Positions 7,288-14,909 of a stretch of 31,865 nucleotides of DNA are shown piece by piece. Made by a program: the position numbers and the translations under genes. This DNA comes from Phocaeicola plebeius (GTDB lineage: Bacteria > Bacteroidota > Bacteroidia > Bacteroidales > Bacteroidaceae). The notes beneath the pieces were generated by a model that saw only the letters and a list, made by a program, of their open reading frames with translations, ran no database searches and was not told where the DNA came from. The stretch is from contig SFDG01000031.1 of NCBI GenBank assembly GCA_004558305.1, positions 1 through 31,865 on the forward strand. The letters run 5' to 3'. The stretch's first letter is position 1, and each line of letters begins with the position of its first letter.

Positions 7288-8649
7288 TCACTTGATGTTG
7301 GCTTCTTCCAGCTTGTAGCCGTACTTCTTGTCTGCCACTCTCAGGGCAAGGGCAATCAGCATGGACAAGACAGCGATGCCGGTGAAGATGCACATCGGCA
7401 GTGTATAGTCGTACATCTTCGCTCCCGACGCAGTGGTACCTGTCACGCAGAAATTGTCGAGTACGGCACCGATGAGCGTCGGAATGCCCCACAAACCGAT
7501 GTTCTGGATAAAGAAAATCAGCGCATACGCTGTTCCCAACTGCTGGGGCTGGAAAATCTTGGCAACGGAAGGCCACATGGCCGAAGGAACCAGTGAGAAG
7601 GCGATGCCCAGGATAATCATCAGCACGATGGCCACCCACGATGCGGTGATGAACGGCAAGGCATAGATGCAATGGACACCGATCAGCATGGCGGCACCCA
7701 GCATCATGATGGAGGCAGCTTTTCCCCGTTTGTCAATCATGCCTCCGAAGACGGGGGTCAGGAACAAGGCTCCCAAGGCTGGCAGGCCGGCAATGGTGCC
7801 GGCTACGTTCTCGTCGATGCTGTACTTCGTAATCATCAGCTCCGATGCGAATTTCTGGAAGGGGAAGACGCACGAATAGAACAGTACGCACAGCAGGGCA
7901 ATCAGCCAGAAACCGGGGTTGGTGACAATGTGCTTCACATCGTTGAAGGAGAATTTCTCCTCGTTGTCATCAGAAGCCGATGCGGCAATCTGACGGTCCA
8001 GTTTCTTGTCGAGGACCGAGAAGGCAAAGAATGCAATCATACCGCCTACCAGGCAAATCAGACCGATGAACACCGGGGTCGTGATTTCGTAGGCACGGGC
8101 GAGGGGGATAGCGACGGCATAGGCTCCTTGCGAACCGACGCGTGCCAGGGCTACCTGTACACCCATGGCCGTGGCCATTTCCTTGCCACGGAACCATTTG
8201 GCAATCATCTTCGTGACGGTGATACCTGCCACTTCCGCTCCTACGCCAAAGATGGAATAGCCGGTAGAAGCGATGAACACGCTCGATTTGTAGCCAAGGA
8301 TGGTGGAGGTGTCGCCTGCCAGGGAGGTCATGGCATAGTATTCCAGTCCAGTACCTGCCACCATCAGAATGGTCGCCAGCTTTCCGGTAAAGCGGATGCC
8401 GAACTTGTCCAGAATCAGTCCTCCCCAGATCAGCATCAGCAGGAAGACATTGAGGAAGCTGTAGGCACCGGTGTAGACACCGAATTCGCTGCTGTTCCAT
8501 GCTAAGGACGATGCTTCCAGCATGCTTTTCAGTGGGGCTACCACATCGTTCACGTAATAGGCCGCCATCATGGTGAAGGCGACAATCGCCAAGGCTCCCC
8601 AGCGCATGCCGAAGGAGTCGTTGAGTCTTTTTGGGTTTTGCTCTTTCAT
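7288..8649 (-). CDS. Major facilitator superfamily transporter
   Basis: This 453-residue inner-membrane protein has about 12 hydrophobic segments in two halves. The cytoplasmic loop signature after TM2 is GGLILDKFGIR, and its counterpart in the second half is GGMIDKRGKA, both typical MFS motif A sequences. The central loop (SVLDKKLDRQIAASASDDNEEK) is charged and separates the halves. The substrate cannot be named from sequence; general resemblance is to the anion/sugar-acid porter branch. It is transcribed alone from the promoter at 8693-8700, away from the DUF3332 gene. The stop is next to the REP-like palindrome. Confidence 0.88.
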   Translation of the reverse strand: MKEQNPKRLNDSFGMRWGALAIVAFTMMAAYYVNDVVAPLKSMLEASSLAWNSSEFGVYTGAYSFLNVFLLMLIWGGLILDKFGIRFTGKLATILMVAGTGLEYYAMTSLAGDTSTILGYKSSVFIASTGYSIFGVGAEVAGITVTKMIAKWFRGKEMATAMGVQVALARVGSQGAYAVAIPLARAYEITTPVFIGLICLVGGMIAFFAFSVLDKKLDRQIAASASDDNEEKFSFNDVKHIVTNPGFWLIALLCVLFYSCVFPFQKFASELMITKYSIDENVAGTIAGLPALGALFLTPVFGGMIDKRGKAASIMMLGAAMLIGVHCIYALPFITASWVAIVLMIILGIAFSLVPSAMWPSVAKIFQPQQLGTAYALIFFIQNIGLWGIPTLIGAVLDNFCVTGTTASGAKMYDYTLPMCIFTGIAVLSMLIALALRVADKKYGYKLEEANIK

Positions 8650-8692
8650 TCGTTTTTATGGTTATTATAGGATTTTCCGCTTAAAAACTCGA

Positions 8693-8700
8693 CAAAGATA
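8693..8700 (-). promoter_or_regulatory. -7 promoter box of MFS gene
   Basis: TATCTTTG on the minus strand matches the Bacteroides consensus exactly, 44 bases upstream of the MFS start. It is divergent from and 44 bases apart from the box at 8744-8751. Confidence 0.65.
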
Positions 8701-8743
8701 CTTAATTTCCTCTGAATCTTCGGTGAATACTGAAAAATACTTC

Positions 8744-8751
8744 TATCTTTG
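8744..8751 (+). promoter_or_regulatory. -7 promoter box of DUF3332 gene
   Basis: TATCTTTG matches TAnnTTTG exactly. It lies 63 bases upstream of the ATG at 8815, so transcription would start near 8758. This excludes an in-frame ATG at 8749 as the real start. Confidence 0.7.
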
Positions 8752-8814
8752 CGCTCTGTAGGAAAGGAATTGTCCCTTTTATTTGTATTATTATTCCTAA
8801 AAACGAAGAGAAAA

Positions 8815-9369
8815 ATGAAGAACTTTAGAATGAAAGCTTTTGCTGCTCTTATAGGAGGCAGTGTAATGTGCTCGTCGTGCATCGGTTCGTTCGGACTGTG
8901 GACGGGATTGAGAGATTGGAACATGGGTGTGGGCAACAAGTTTGTCAACGAAGTGGTGTTCTGTGCTTTCCACATTATCCCTATTTATGAAGTATGCTAT
9001 TTGGCCGACATCCTGGTGCTGAATTCCATCGAGTTCTGGTCGGGCAGCAATCCTACTGCCCAGGCAGGTACCATCCAGCGGGTGAAGGGAGAGAACGGCG
9101 ACTATGTGGTACGCACGAATGTCGACGGCTACACCATTACGAAGGTGGGCGAAGAAGACAAGCCCCTGAACCTGGTGTACAACGTGACGACCCGCAGCTG
9201 GAATGCCGTGACGGCTTCCGACACGTATGAAGTGTTCACCATGAACGAGGACGGTACCATCACTTTCCGCCAGCAGGATGGCACACCGGTTACCATTGCC
9301 CCGAATGAGGAAGGGGTGGCTGTGGCACATGCCACGACCGGCAGCAGCTCCCTGTTTCTTTCCAAATAG
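8815..9369 (+). CDS. DUF3332 family protein, putative membrane/lipoprotein
   Basis: This 184-residue protein starts at the ATG at 8815 (MKNFRMKAF), fixed by the promoter box upstream. The hydrophobic N-terminus carries a Cys pair (VMCSSCIGS) that resembles a lipoprotein signal. It is followed by SFGLWTGLRDWN, NKFVNEVVFCAFHIIPIYEVCYLADILVLNSIEFWSG in pieces, and a soluble C-terminal half ending with a Ser-rich tail. This order is typical of DUF3332, a family with no known function. The gene has its own promoter and a strong terminator at 9394-9432. Family call fairly sure; location in the envelope likely; role unknown. Confidence 0.8.
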   Translation: MKNFRMKAFAALIGGSVMCSSCIGSFGLWTGLRDWNMGVGNKFVNEVVFCAFHIIPIYEVCYLADILVLNSIEFWSGSNPTAQAGTIQRVKGENGDYVVRTNVDGYTITKVGEEDKPLNLVYNVTTRSWNAVTASDTYEVFTMNEDGTITFRQQDGTPVTIAPNEEGVAVAHATTGSSSLFLSK

Positions 9370-9393
9370 CGGAAAGGACAGTCGATAAAAAAG

Positions 9394-9432
9394 AAGCGTG
9401 TGTTCCACCGACAGAGGCCGGAACACACGCTT
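9394..9432. terminator. Bidirectional intrinsic terminator
   Basis: The perfect 13-bp stem AAGCGTGTGTTCC / GGAACACACGCTT (arms 9394-9406 and 9420-9432) has a 13-nt loop. It is followed by TTTT on the plus side and preceded by AAAAAAG, giving a U tract on the minus side too. It sits between the converging DUF3332 and fba genes and serves both. Confidence 0.93.
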
Positions 9433-9476
9433 TTTTCTATATCGGACAATGCCGACGGGTCATTCACCGGATGGGA

Positions 9477-10481
9477 TTATTCGGCCAGTTTGCCGTCTGA
9501 ACCCAATACGTTGATGATTTTGTGCTTGTACAGCTTTTCCATGTTGTCGCGAGCCGGACCGAGGTACTTGCGCGGGTCGAATTCTGCCGGCTTTTCAGCG
9601 AATACCTTGCGGATGGCAGCCGTCATGGCCAGACGAGAGTCGGAGTCGATGTTGATCTTGCAGACAGCCGACTTGGCAGCCTTACGCAGTTCTTCTTCGG
9701 GGATACCGATGGCAGCCTTCAAGGCACCGCCGAACTGGTTGATGGTTTCCACTTCTTCCTGAGGAACGGAAGAAGAGCCGTGCAATACGATGGGGAAGCC
9801 CGGCAGCTTTTCCATTACAGCGTCCAATACGTTGAATGCCAAAGGAGGAGGAACCATGCGGCCGGTAGCCGGATCGATGTGGCACTGTTCCGGAGTGAAC
9901 TTGTAGGCACCGTGAGAAGTACCGATGGAGATAGCCAGCGAGTCGCAGCCGGTGCGAGTAGCGAAGTCGATTACTTCTTCGGGGTCAGTGTAGGTGTGGT
10001 GATCAGAAGACACTTCGTCTTCCACGCCGGCCAATACGCCGAGTTCGCCTTCTACAGTTACATCGAACTGGTGAGCGTAGTCAACGACCTTCTTGGTCAG
10101 GGCTACGTTTTCTTCATAAGGCAGGTGAGAACCGTCGATCATTACGGAAGAGAAACCAGAGTCGATACAGCTCTTGCAAGTTTCGAAGGTGTCTCCGTGG
10201 TCGAGGTGCAGAACGATTTCGGGATGAGCGCAGCCCAATTCCTTAGCATACTCAACGGCACCCTGAGCCATATAGCGGAGCAAGGTAGCGTTGGCGTACT
10301 GACGTGCACCCTTCGATACCTGCAGGATAACCGGTGATTTAGTTTCTACTGCGGCTTTGATGATGGCCTGCATTTGTTCCATGTTGTTGAAGTTGAAAGC
10401 CGGGATAGCATAGCCGCCTTTGATTGCTTTAGCAAACATGTCTTTGGTGTTTACCAAGCCTAAATCTTTGTAATTAACCAT
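9477..10481 (-). CDS. fba: Class II fructose-1,6-bisphosphate aldolase
   Basis: This 334-residue zinc-dependent aldolase of glycolysis/gluconeogenesis cleaves fructose 1,6-bisphosphate to the two triose phosphates. Visible motifs are the N-terminal AIPAFNFNN, LHLDHGD with catalytic Asp94 and metal ligand His95, VEGELGVLAGVED (143-155), ISIGTSHG with His190, PIVLHGSSSVP with His234, and the phosphate-binding KINIDSDSR. The length and motifs fit the family. It is a single-gene unit with its own promoter and shares the terminator at 9394-9432 with the opposing gene. Strong call. Confidence 0.96.
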   Translation of the reverse strand: MVNYKDLGLVNTKDMFAKAIKGGYAIPAFNFNNMEQMQAIIKAAVETKSPVILQVSKGARQYANATLLRYMAQGAVEYAKELGCAHPEIVLHLDHGDTFETCKSCIDSGFSSVMIDGSHLPYEENVALTKKVVDYAHQFDVTVEGELGVLAGVEDEVSSDHHTYTDPEEVIDFATRTGCDSLAISIGTSHGAYKFTPEQCHIDPATGRMVPPPLAFNVLDAVMEKLPGFPIVLHGSSSVPQEEVETINQFGGALKAAIGIPEEELRKAAKSAVCKINIDSDSRLAMTAAIRKVFAEKPAEFDPRKYLGPARDNMEKLYKHKIINVLGSDGKLAE

Positions 10482-10522
10482 TTCTGTAATATTTATAAAT
10501 GTTAGTGATTAAATTCCATTGG

Positions 10523-10530
10523 CAAAAGTA
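10523..10530 (-). promoter_or_regulatory. -7 promoter box of fba
   Basis: TACTTTTG on the minus strand matches TAnnTTTG, 41 bases upstream of the fba ATG. A TTTG at 10549-10546 lies 15 bases further upstream, somewhat closer than a standard -33 element. Confidence 0.65.
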
Positions 10531-10549
10531 ACAAAATTTGTGATACAAA

Positions 10550-10587
10550 CCCCTATGCCCGGTCGAAAAAATACGACCGGCAAGGGG
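10550..10587 (-). terminator. Hairpin downstream of peroxidase gene
   Basis: The inner arms CCGGTCG (10559-10565) and CGACCGG (10574-10580) pair perfectly, and the outer CCCC (10550-10553) pairs with GGGG (10584-10587) across small bulges. On the minus strand it is followed by TTTGTATC. It probably ends the ResB-CcsA-peroxidase transcript just before the fba promoter. The CGGTCG/CGACCG core resembles the palindromes at 319-393 and 18870-18958. Confidence 0.5.
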
Positions 10588-10647
10588 AATGTGAAGAAGA
10601 TTCTTTGTTTTTTCCTATTGCCAATGATGGATGTAAAGTGGATGTGG

Positions 10648-10676
10648 CAATCCCCGACGGGTGTTAGCGGGGATTG
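10648..10676 (-). terminator. Hairpin overlapping the peroxidase stop codon
   Basis: The perfect 9-bp stem CAATCCCCG (10648-10656) / CGGGGATTG (10668-10676) has an 11-nt loop that contains the stop codon of the minus-strand peroxidase gene. There is no U tract after it, so it may protect the 3' end or help termination rather than act as a classical terminator. Confidence 0.45.
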
Positions 10677-12058
10677 GCGTTGGTCAATGTCTGTCCCTGA
10701 TACTGTCCGGTTTGGGCATCCAGGAAGGACTTGACTTTCTGCACTTCTCCGGCCGGCATCTTGCGCCCTACTTGGTATTCGGCCATCATGCGGATGGCTT
10801 CTTCCAGGGTAGCCACGCTTCCGTCGTGATAGTACGGCCAGGTCAGGGCCACATTGCGCAGGGTAGGTGTCTTGAAGCGGTAGCGGTCGCGCTCCACTCC
10901 GGTCTGTGCCCAGCGGCCGTTGTCAGAGTCGGTCAGGCCGGACTTGACATTCAGCTCGCGGTCCTTGAAATAGTCGGCACGCTGGCCCATCATCTCATAG
11001 GACAGTCCGCCCAGGTTCACGCCGGCATGGCAGGTGGCGCACTTGTAGTCCTTGAAGAGGGCATAGCCTTCTATCTGTTCGGGGGTCATGGCCTGCTTGT
11101 CGCCCTTCAGGTAACGGTCGAAGGGGGAGTTGGGCGTGATGAGGGTCTTTTCGTATTCGGCAATGGCGTCCGTAATGGTCTTTTCGTTCAGGCCTTCGGG
11201 GTATACAGCACAGAAGCGTTTGGTGAATTCGGCGTCTTCGGCAATGCGGGCGGCAATTTCCTCGAACGAAGCGGAACCCATTTCCACCGGGTTGAGGGGA
11301 GGACCGGCTGCCTGGTCGGCCAGCGTGGCGGCACGGCCGTCCCAGAACTGGACGAAGTTGAACACGGCATTGTAGGAGGTCGGGGCGTTGATGCCGCCCA
11401 GCTGTCCGCCGATGCCGTCCGAATACTGGTGGTTGTCTACACCGGCTGTTTCGATGGCGTGGCAGGAGGCGCAGGAGACGGTTCCGTCACCCGAAAGACG
11501 GGTGTCGTGGTACAGCTCTTTACCCAGTTGCACCTTGTTCTCGTCCACGGGGACAGTGTCGGGAATGGGACGGACAGGTTCGTTGCGGAACTCTTCGGCA
11601 GCCAGCAGGTTCGGATAGAACTGCTCGCGGTGCAGCTTGATCCAGCCCAGTGACCGGTCGGTCTTGGTGGAGGTCAGTGAGGAGCCCCAGTGCACCATGG
11701 CATAAGAATGGAGCGGCATGGTGCCGTCGAGAATACATTTCTCCACTTTGGCCAGGTCTACTTCGTTCACGGCTTCGCCCTGCGCAATGGCTTCCATCAT
11801 GGGGGCGATGTCAAACGATTTGTAACCTTCTTCCACGTGCTTGGCGATGAGCGACTTGGCCACCGGGAAGTTGGCATAGAAAGGGAGGGTCGGGCTTTCT
11901 GTGTGGCAGAACACACAGCCGCCGTCATTCAGCATTTGTGTCATTTGCTCGTTGGCCGGCAATGACGCGTCGGGAGCTTGGTTGACAGCCCGGTACGTGA
12001 TGGCCAGACCTGCCACTACAACGGCTGCACCGACGATGATTTTACTTGATTTTTTCAT
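10664..12058 (-). CDS. Tri-haem cytochrome c peroxidase with N-terminal extra haem domain
   Basis: This 464-residue exported protein has three CXXCH haem c sites: CVFCH (48-52), CASCH (196-200) and CATCH (340-344). The last two belong to the di-haem peroxidase core (about 170-460), which also has FWDGRA, a PLNPVEMG segment and TPTLRNVALTWPYYHDGS. The N-terminal domain (about 30-160) adds a third haem. The segment 8-22 is a membrane anchor or signal. The layout resembles the E. coli quinol peroxidase YhjA, where the extra haem takes electrons from membrane quinol to reduce hydrogen peroxide; that electron route is inferred. It follows ccsA by 30 bases, so the haem-attachment proteins are made with their client. 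Confidence 0.9.
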   Translation of the reverse strand: MKKSSKIIVGAAVVVAGLAITYRAVNQAPDASLPANEQMTQMLNDGGCVFCHTESPTLPFYANFPVAKSLIAKHVEEGYKSFDIAPMMEAIAQGEAVNEVDLAKVEKCILDGTMPLHSYAMVHWGSSLTSTKTDRSLGWIKLHREQFYPNLLAAEEFRNEPVRPIPDTVPVDENKVQLGKELYHDTRLSGDGTVSCASCHAIETAGVDNHQYSDGIGGQLGGINAPTSYNAVFNFVQFWDGRAATLADQAAGPPLNPVEMGSASFEEIAARIAEDAEFTKRFCAVYPEGLNEKTITDAIAEYEKTLITPNSPFDRYLKGDKQAMTPEQIEGYALFKDYKCATCHAGVNLGGLSYEMMGQRADYFKDRELNVKSGLTDSDNGRWAQTGVERDRYRFKTPTLRNVALTWPYYHDGSVATLEEAIRMMAEYQVGRKMPAGEVQKVKSFLDAQTGQYQGQTLTNANPR

Positions 12059-12088
12059 ACGGTTATTGTTTTAGAGAATAAATAAGAT

Positions 12089-12874
12089 TCAGTTGTAAGT
12101 ATGCAGGCTCTTGGTGGCGGCGGGCAGGAAGTTCACGCCGTACCAGCACATCTGCAGCAGGAGGAAGCCGAGAATAAGCCAGCCGTAGGTCCCTTTCAGC
12201 TGCCGGGCGCTTGCCGGGTTCCTCCGCCGGTGGATATAGACCAGGTAGGCACACCAGGTAGCAGCGGCCCATGTCTCTTTCGGGTCCCAGCTCCAGTAGC
12301 TCCCCCATGCCTGCTTGGCCCAGATACAGCCCGACAACATGCCGAAGGTCAGGAAGGCCATGCCGATGTTCACCAGGCGGTCGGCCGACGGCAGGTAGTC
12401 CGGCGTGTGCTTCCCTATACCGGCCAGTGCCAGCAGGAAGGCACAGCCGAACACGCTGTAGGAAAACATGTAGACCGTTACGTGGGGCACGAACCAAAGG
12501 CTCTGCAGGGCAGGCATCAGGCTGCGGTCGTGAATCTCCGGGCGGAGGAGGTTGATGACGATGAACACAGTAGCCACCAGGAGCGAGAACAGGGGAATCC
12601 ACCGGTAGCGCCATCGGAAGTAGACCATCCATCCCGAGGCGACCATAAACAGGGAATACCACAGGCGGGTCTCCCCTAACGTACGGAGGGGTGGCCGCTC
12701 CAGGCTGAGCCATAGGCCGATAATGAAACTGGCATAGACGGCCAGGCCCACGGCGGTGACCGTCAGGCTGGCGGCGCTGCGTCCTTCCTTCCGGCGAAGG
12801 GCGAGCAGTGCTCCTGCCAGCCAGCATCCGATGGCGCAGAGGGAGAAAGGTAGATAAATAGTCCAAGATACCAT
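12089..12874 (-). CDS. ccsA: Cytochrome c biogenesis protein CcsA (ResC)
   Basis: This 261-residue integral membrane protein has about 8 hydrophobic segments. The haem-handling tryptophan-rich motif WGSYWSWDPKETW is at 190-202, flanked by conserved histidines in VPHVTVY (His131) and SLHTY (His258). With ResB/CcsB it forms the system II machinery, which exports haem and attaches it to CXXCH motifs outside the membrane. The gene follows the ResB-like gene by 24 bases and precedes the tri-haem peroxidase. The N-terminus is short, as is usual for unfused CcsA. Strong call. Confidence 0.93.
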   Translation of the reverse strand: MVSWTIYLPFSLCAIGCWLAGALLALRRKEGRSAASLTVTAVGLAVYASFIIGLWLSLERPPLRTLGETRLWYSLFMVASGWMVYFRWRYRWIPLFSLLVATVFIVINLLRPEIHDRSLMPALQSLWFVPHVTVYMFSYSVFGCAFLLALAGIGKHTPDYLPSADRLVNIGMAFLTFGMLSGCIWAKQAWGSYWSWDPKETWAAATWCAYLVYIHRRRNPASARQLKGTYGWLILGFLLLQMCWYGVNFLPAATKSLHTYN

Positions 12875-12898
12875 GTTGCTTCTCGTTTTATTCGGTCG

Positions 12899-13711
12899 TT
12901 AGGGTTGTTTCCACATCATCCTTGCCACCCCTGCCATGAGCAGGACAATCCCCGTCAGCAAAGGGTATTTCCACGGTTGCCGTACCAGCTGGAGGACACA
13001 GAAGGCCGCTTCGGCCGCTTCTCCCCGGCTGTCGAAACTCATGAGGTAAAGGTCTTCTCCCGGGCGGATGGCATGGGGATTGTTGACGGCCAGCCGGGCA
13101 GGCTCGTTGTCTACCAGTACCGTAGCGGAGTATTGTGCCGGAGAACCGTCGATGGGATGGGTTTCGATGCGGAACTCCTTCAGCTGCAGCTCATGTCCCA
13201 GTGGCTTCAGTCGGCCTTTTTCATCCACTCCGGTCGAAACCGGTTCGTGTCGACCCACCAGCAGATGGAGTTCTTCCGTGTCGCCGGCTCCCAACATGCC
13301 GCTGCACAAGGCTATCCATAGCCCTCCGTGAATCAGCAGGAAGGTTCCGTCGCGCTTCCAGCAGAAGCGGTGAAGCCGATGGAGCAGCAGTAGGGTGAGG
13401 TGGACCAGCAAGGCCACGAGCAAGGCAATGAAGGGCCACGATGTAGGGAAACGGCTTTCCGCGGGCAGACTGCCGCCCACGATACATCCCACGGTAAGGA
13501 GTGCCAGCAGCCAGCCGGCCATGCGGGAGGAACGGAGCACCCGTATCCATCGGTGTTCTCCTTGTTCCCTGTCCAGTACGAACAAGATGGCCAATGCGGC
13601 TGCTCCCAGCGCTATCCCGACAGGGAAGGCCAGTTGCTGTACATCTGCGTGGCCGGCCACTACTTGCAGCAGTGTGGCACCTGACAGGTAGAGGGACCAT
13701 CCTTTCGTCAT
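12899..13711 (-). CDS. ResB-like cytochrome c biogenesis protein (CcsB), short form
   Basis: This 270-residue membrane protein is predicted to be the partner of CcsA. Hydrophobic segments lie near 10-47, 64-82, 92-112 and 125-141, then a soluble extracytoplasmic part (about 145-245) with LVDNEPARLAVNNPHAIRPG split over two strands, and a last membrane helix near 247-265. The ...SWPFIALLVALLVHL and FLLIHGGLWIALCSG (His128) regions resemble ResB membrane segments. It is clearly shorter than typical ResB proteins (often above 400 residues), mainly in the extracytoplasmic domain. It is the first gene of the operon, with its own promoter at 13733-13763. Assignment rests on these features and on position next to ccsA. 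Confidence 0.8.
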   Translation of the reverse strand: MTKGWSLYLSGATLLQVVAGHADVQQLAFPVGIALGAAALAILFVLDREQGEHRWIRVLRSSRMAGWLLALLTVGCIVGGSLPAESRFPTSWPFIALLVALLVHLTLLLLHRLHRFCWKRDGTFLLIHGGLWIALCSGMLGAGDTEELHLLVGRHEPVSTGVDEKGRLKPLGHELQLKEFRIETHPIDGSPAQYSATVLVDNEPARLAVNNPHAIRPGEDLYLMSFDSRGEAAEAAFCVLQLVRQPWKYPLLTGIVLLMAGVARMMWKQP

Positions 13712-13732
13712 ATTGTTCTATTCAATTTCGAG

Positions 13733-13763
13733 CAAAAGTAGCTAATATTTGTAATCTGTGCAA
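13733..13763 (-). promoter_or_regulatory. Promoter of the haem/peroxidase operon
   Basis: On the minus strand a -33 TTG (13763-13761) is followed after 20 bases by TACTTTTG (13740-13733), an exact TAnnTTTG box. The spacing is normal for Bacteroides. The box is 22 bases upstream of the ResB ATG, so the leader is very short. Confidence 0.7.
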
Positions 13764-13879
13764 CATTTGAGCGATAATCTTTTTATAACTGAGGAAATTG
13801 AGCCATCGGCATCGGACGGCTCTTTCGACGGAAAAACAAAAAAATAAGTGAAAACTTTTTCTATTTAAAATAAAAGCAG

Positions 13880-13887
13880 TATCTTTG
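13880..13887 (+). promoter_or_regulatory. -7 promoter box of rpmE2
   Basis: TATCTTTG is an exact match to the consensus. It is 78 bases upstream of the L31 ATG, leaving a leader of about 70 nt that contains a small ACAC/GTGT hairpin near 13908-13922. Confidence 0.7.
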
Positions 13888-13965
13888 CACCCCGAAAAAG
13901 ACCATTACACACTTTTGGTGTTACCAACATACAAGTGAATAATAACAATAAAAGTATATACTGAA

Positions 13966-14217
13966 ATGAAAAAAGGCATTCATCCTGAAAACTACCGTCC
14001 GGTAGTATTTAAAGACATGTCAAACGGTGACATGTTCCTGTCTCGTTCTACTTGTGCCACGAAGGACACTGTAGAATTCGAAGGCGAAACTTATCCCTGC
14101 GTCAAGTTGGAAATCTCCTCCAGCTCTCACCCTTTCTATACGGGTAAGGCCAAGTTGGTGGACACTGCAGGTCGTGTGGACAAGTTCATGAGCCGTTACA
14201 ACCGCATCAAGAAATAA
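13966..14217 (+). CDS. rpmE2: 50S ribosomal protein L31 type B
   Basis: This 83-residue protein starts MKKGIHPENYRPVVF, and has SSSHPFYTGKAKLVDTAGRV and a terminal FMSRYNRIKK, all typical of L31 type B. It bridges the ribosomal subunits at the central protuberance. It has only two isolated Cys and lacks the CXXC zinc pairs of type A, so it is the zinc-free form. It is transcribed alone between its own promoter and the terminator at 14247-14299. Certain identification. Confidence 0.96.
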   Translation: MKKGIHPENYRPVVFKDMSNGDMFLSRSTCATKDTVEFEGETYPCVKLEISSSSHPFYTGKAKLVDTAGRVDKFMSRYNRIKK

Positions 14218-14246
14218 TCCTGCCCGAAAACAGGAGAAGACGAGTA

Positions 14247-14299
14247 GAAAGCCGCAGTCTGCTGGATGATGTTCCCGTAGCCTGCGGTTTCCTTTTTTA
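14247..14299 (+). terminator. Intrinsic terminator after rpmE2
   Basis: The GAAAGCCGCAG arm (14247-14257) pairs with CTGCGGTTTC (14282-14291) with one bulged base, followed by CTTTTTTAT. It isolates rpmE2 from argR. Confidence 0.8.
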
Positions 14300-14373
14300 T
14301 ATGCCTTTCTAGAAAAATGCATGAATGCCGTTATTTTATGGCTTTGTCTGCATGAAAATTCCAAATTATTCTG

Positions 14374-14381
14374 TAAATTTG
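14374..14381 (+). promoter_or_regulatory. -7 promoter box of arginine operon
   Basis: TAAATTTG matches TAnnTTTG and lies 25 bases upstream of the argR ATG at 14406. The AT-rich flanks (ATGAAAATTCC at 14352-14362 and CATAATTATAC at 14395-14405) could hold ArgR sites, but no clear ARG box can be fixed by eye. Confidence 0.55.
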
Positions 14382-14405
14382 CCGCTGATTAAGCATAATT
14401 ATACG

Positions 14406-14891
14406 ATGAAGAATAAGAACAACAGATTGGATTCTATTAAGATGATTATCTCCAGCAAGGAGATTGGCAGCCAGGAAGAATTGCTGCGGGAACTGGCTAA
14501 GGAGGGCTTTACCCTGACGCAGGCCACCCTCTCCCGCGACTTGAAACAGCTGAAAGTGGCCAAAGCGGCCAGCATGAACGGCAATTATGTGTATGTGCTG
14601 CCCAACAATACCATGTACAAGCGGATGGTGGACCCGCAGAGTGCCGGCGAGATGTTGCGCAACAACGGGTTTCTCTCCATCGAGTTCTCCGAGAACATCG
14701 CGGTCATCAAGACCCGTCCGGGGTATGCCAGCAGTCTGGCATACGATATTGACAATAGCCATTTTTCAGAAATCATCGGCACGATTGCCGGCGATGATAC
14801 CATTATGCTGATCGTTCGTGAGGGCTGTTCGCGTACGGGGGTACGCCAGGCCTTGACGCAACTCATTCCGAATATCAACCATATAATATAA
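14406..14891 (+). CDS. argR: Arginine repressor ArgR
   Basis: This 161-residue transcription factor senses arginine. The N-terminal winged helix (about 1-65) contains SQEELLRELAKEGF and TQATLSRDLKQL, the DNA-recognition helix. The C-terminal domain (about 85-160) carries GTIAGDDTIMLIV, the arginine-binding and hexamerisation motif with two adjacent Asp. I start it at the ATG at 14406 because the longer in-frame start at 14325 would lie before the promoter box. It is the first gene of an arginine operon and probably regulates its own operon. Clear assignment. Confidence 0.95.
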   Translation: MKNKNNRLDSIKMIISSKEIGSQEELLRELAKEGFTLTQATLSRDLKQLKVAKAASMNGNYVYVLPNNTMYKRMVDPQSAGEMLRNNGFLSIEFSENIAVIKTRPGYASSLAYDIDNSHFSEIIGTIAGDDTIMLIVREGCSRTGVRQALTQLIPNINHII

Positions 14892-14909
14892 GAATAAGAA
14901 AAGACGAAA

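Noticed and set aside
12063..12866. Second long minus-strand frame overlapping CcsA
   Set aside because: It is in a different frame from CcsA, Pro/Arg/Gly-rich, without membrane segments, while the CcsA frame has all family motifs.
13749..13763. TTGTAATCTGTGCAA as an FNR/CRP-type site at the peroxidase promoter
   Set aside because: Only the outer TTG and CAA and one inner pair are symmetric; this is too weak, and the CAA is already explained as the -33 element.
13800..13822. GAGCC...GGCTC hairpin followed by TTT between the divergent haem and L31 genes
   Set aside because: Only 5 bp, and no gene on either strand is transcribed into it before its own promoter, so a terminator role is not supported.
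14352..14405. ARG boxes upstream of argR
   Set aside because: The region is AT-rich with partial matches, but no pair of half-sites is convincing by eye; a motif search with several orthologous promoters would decide.
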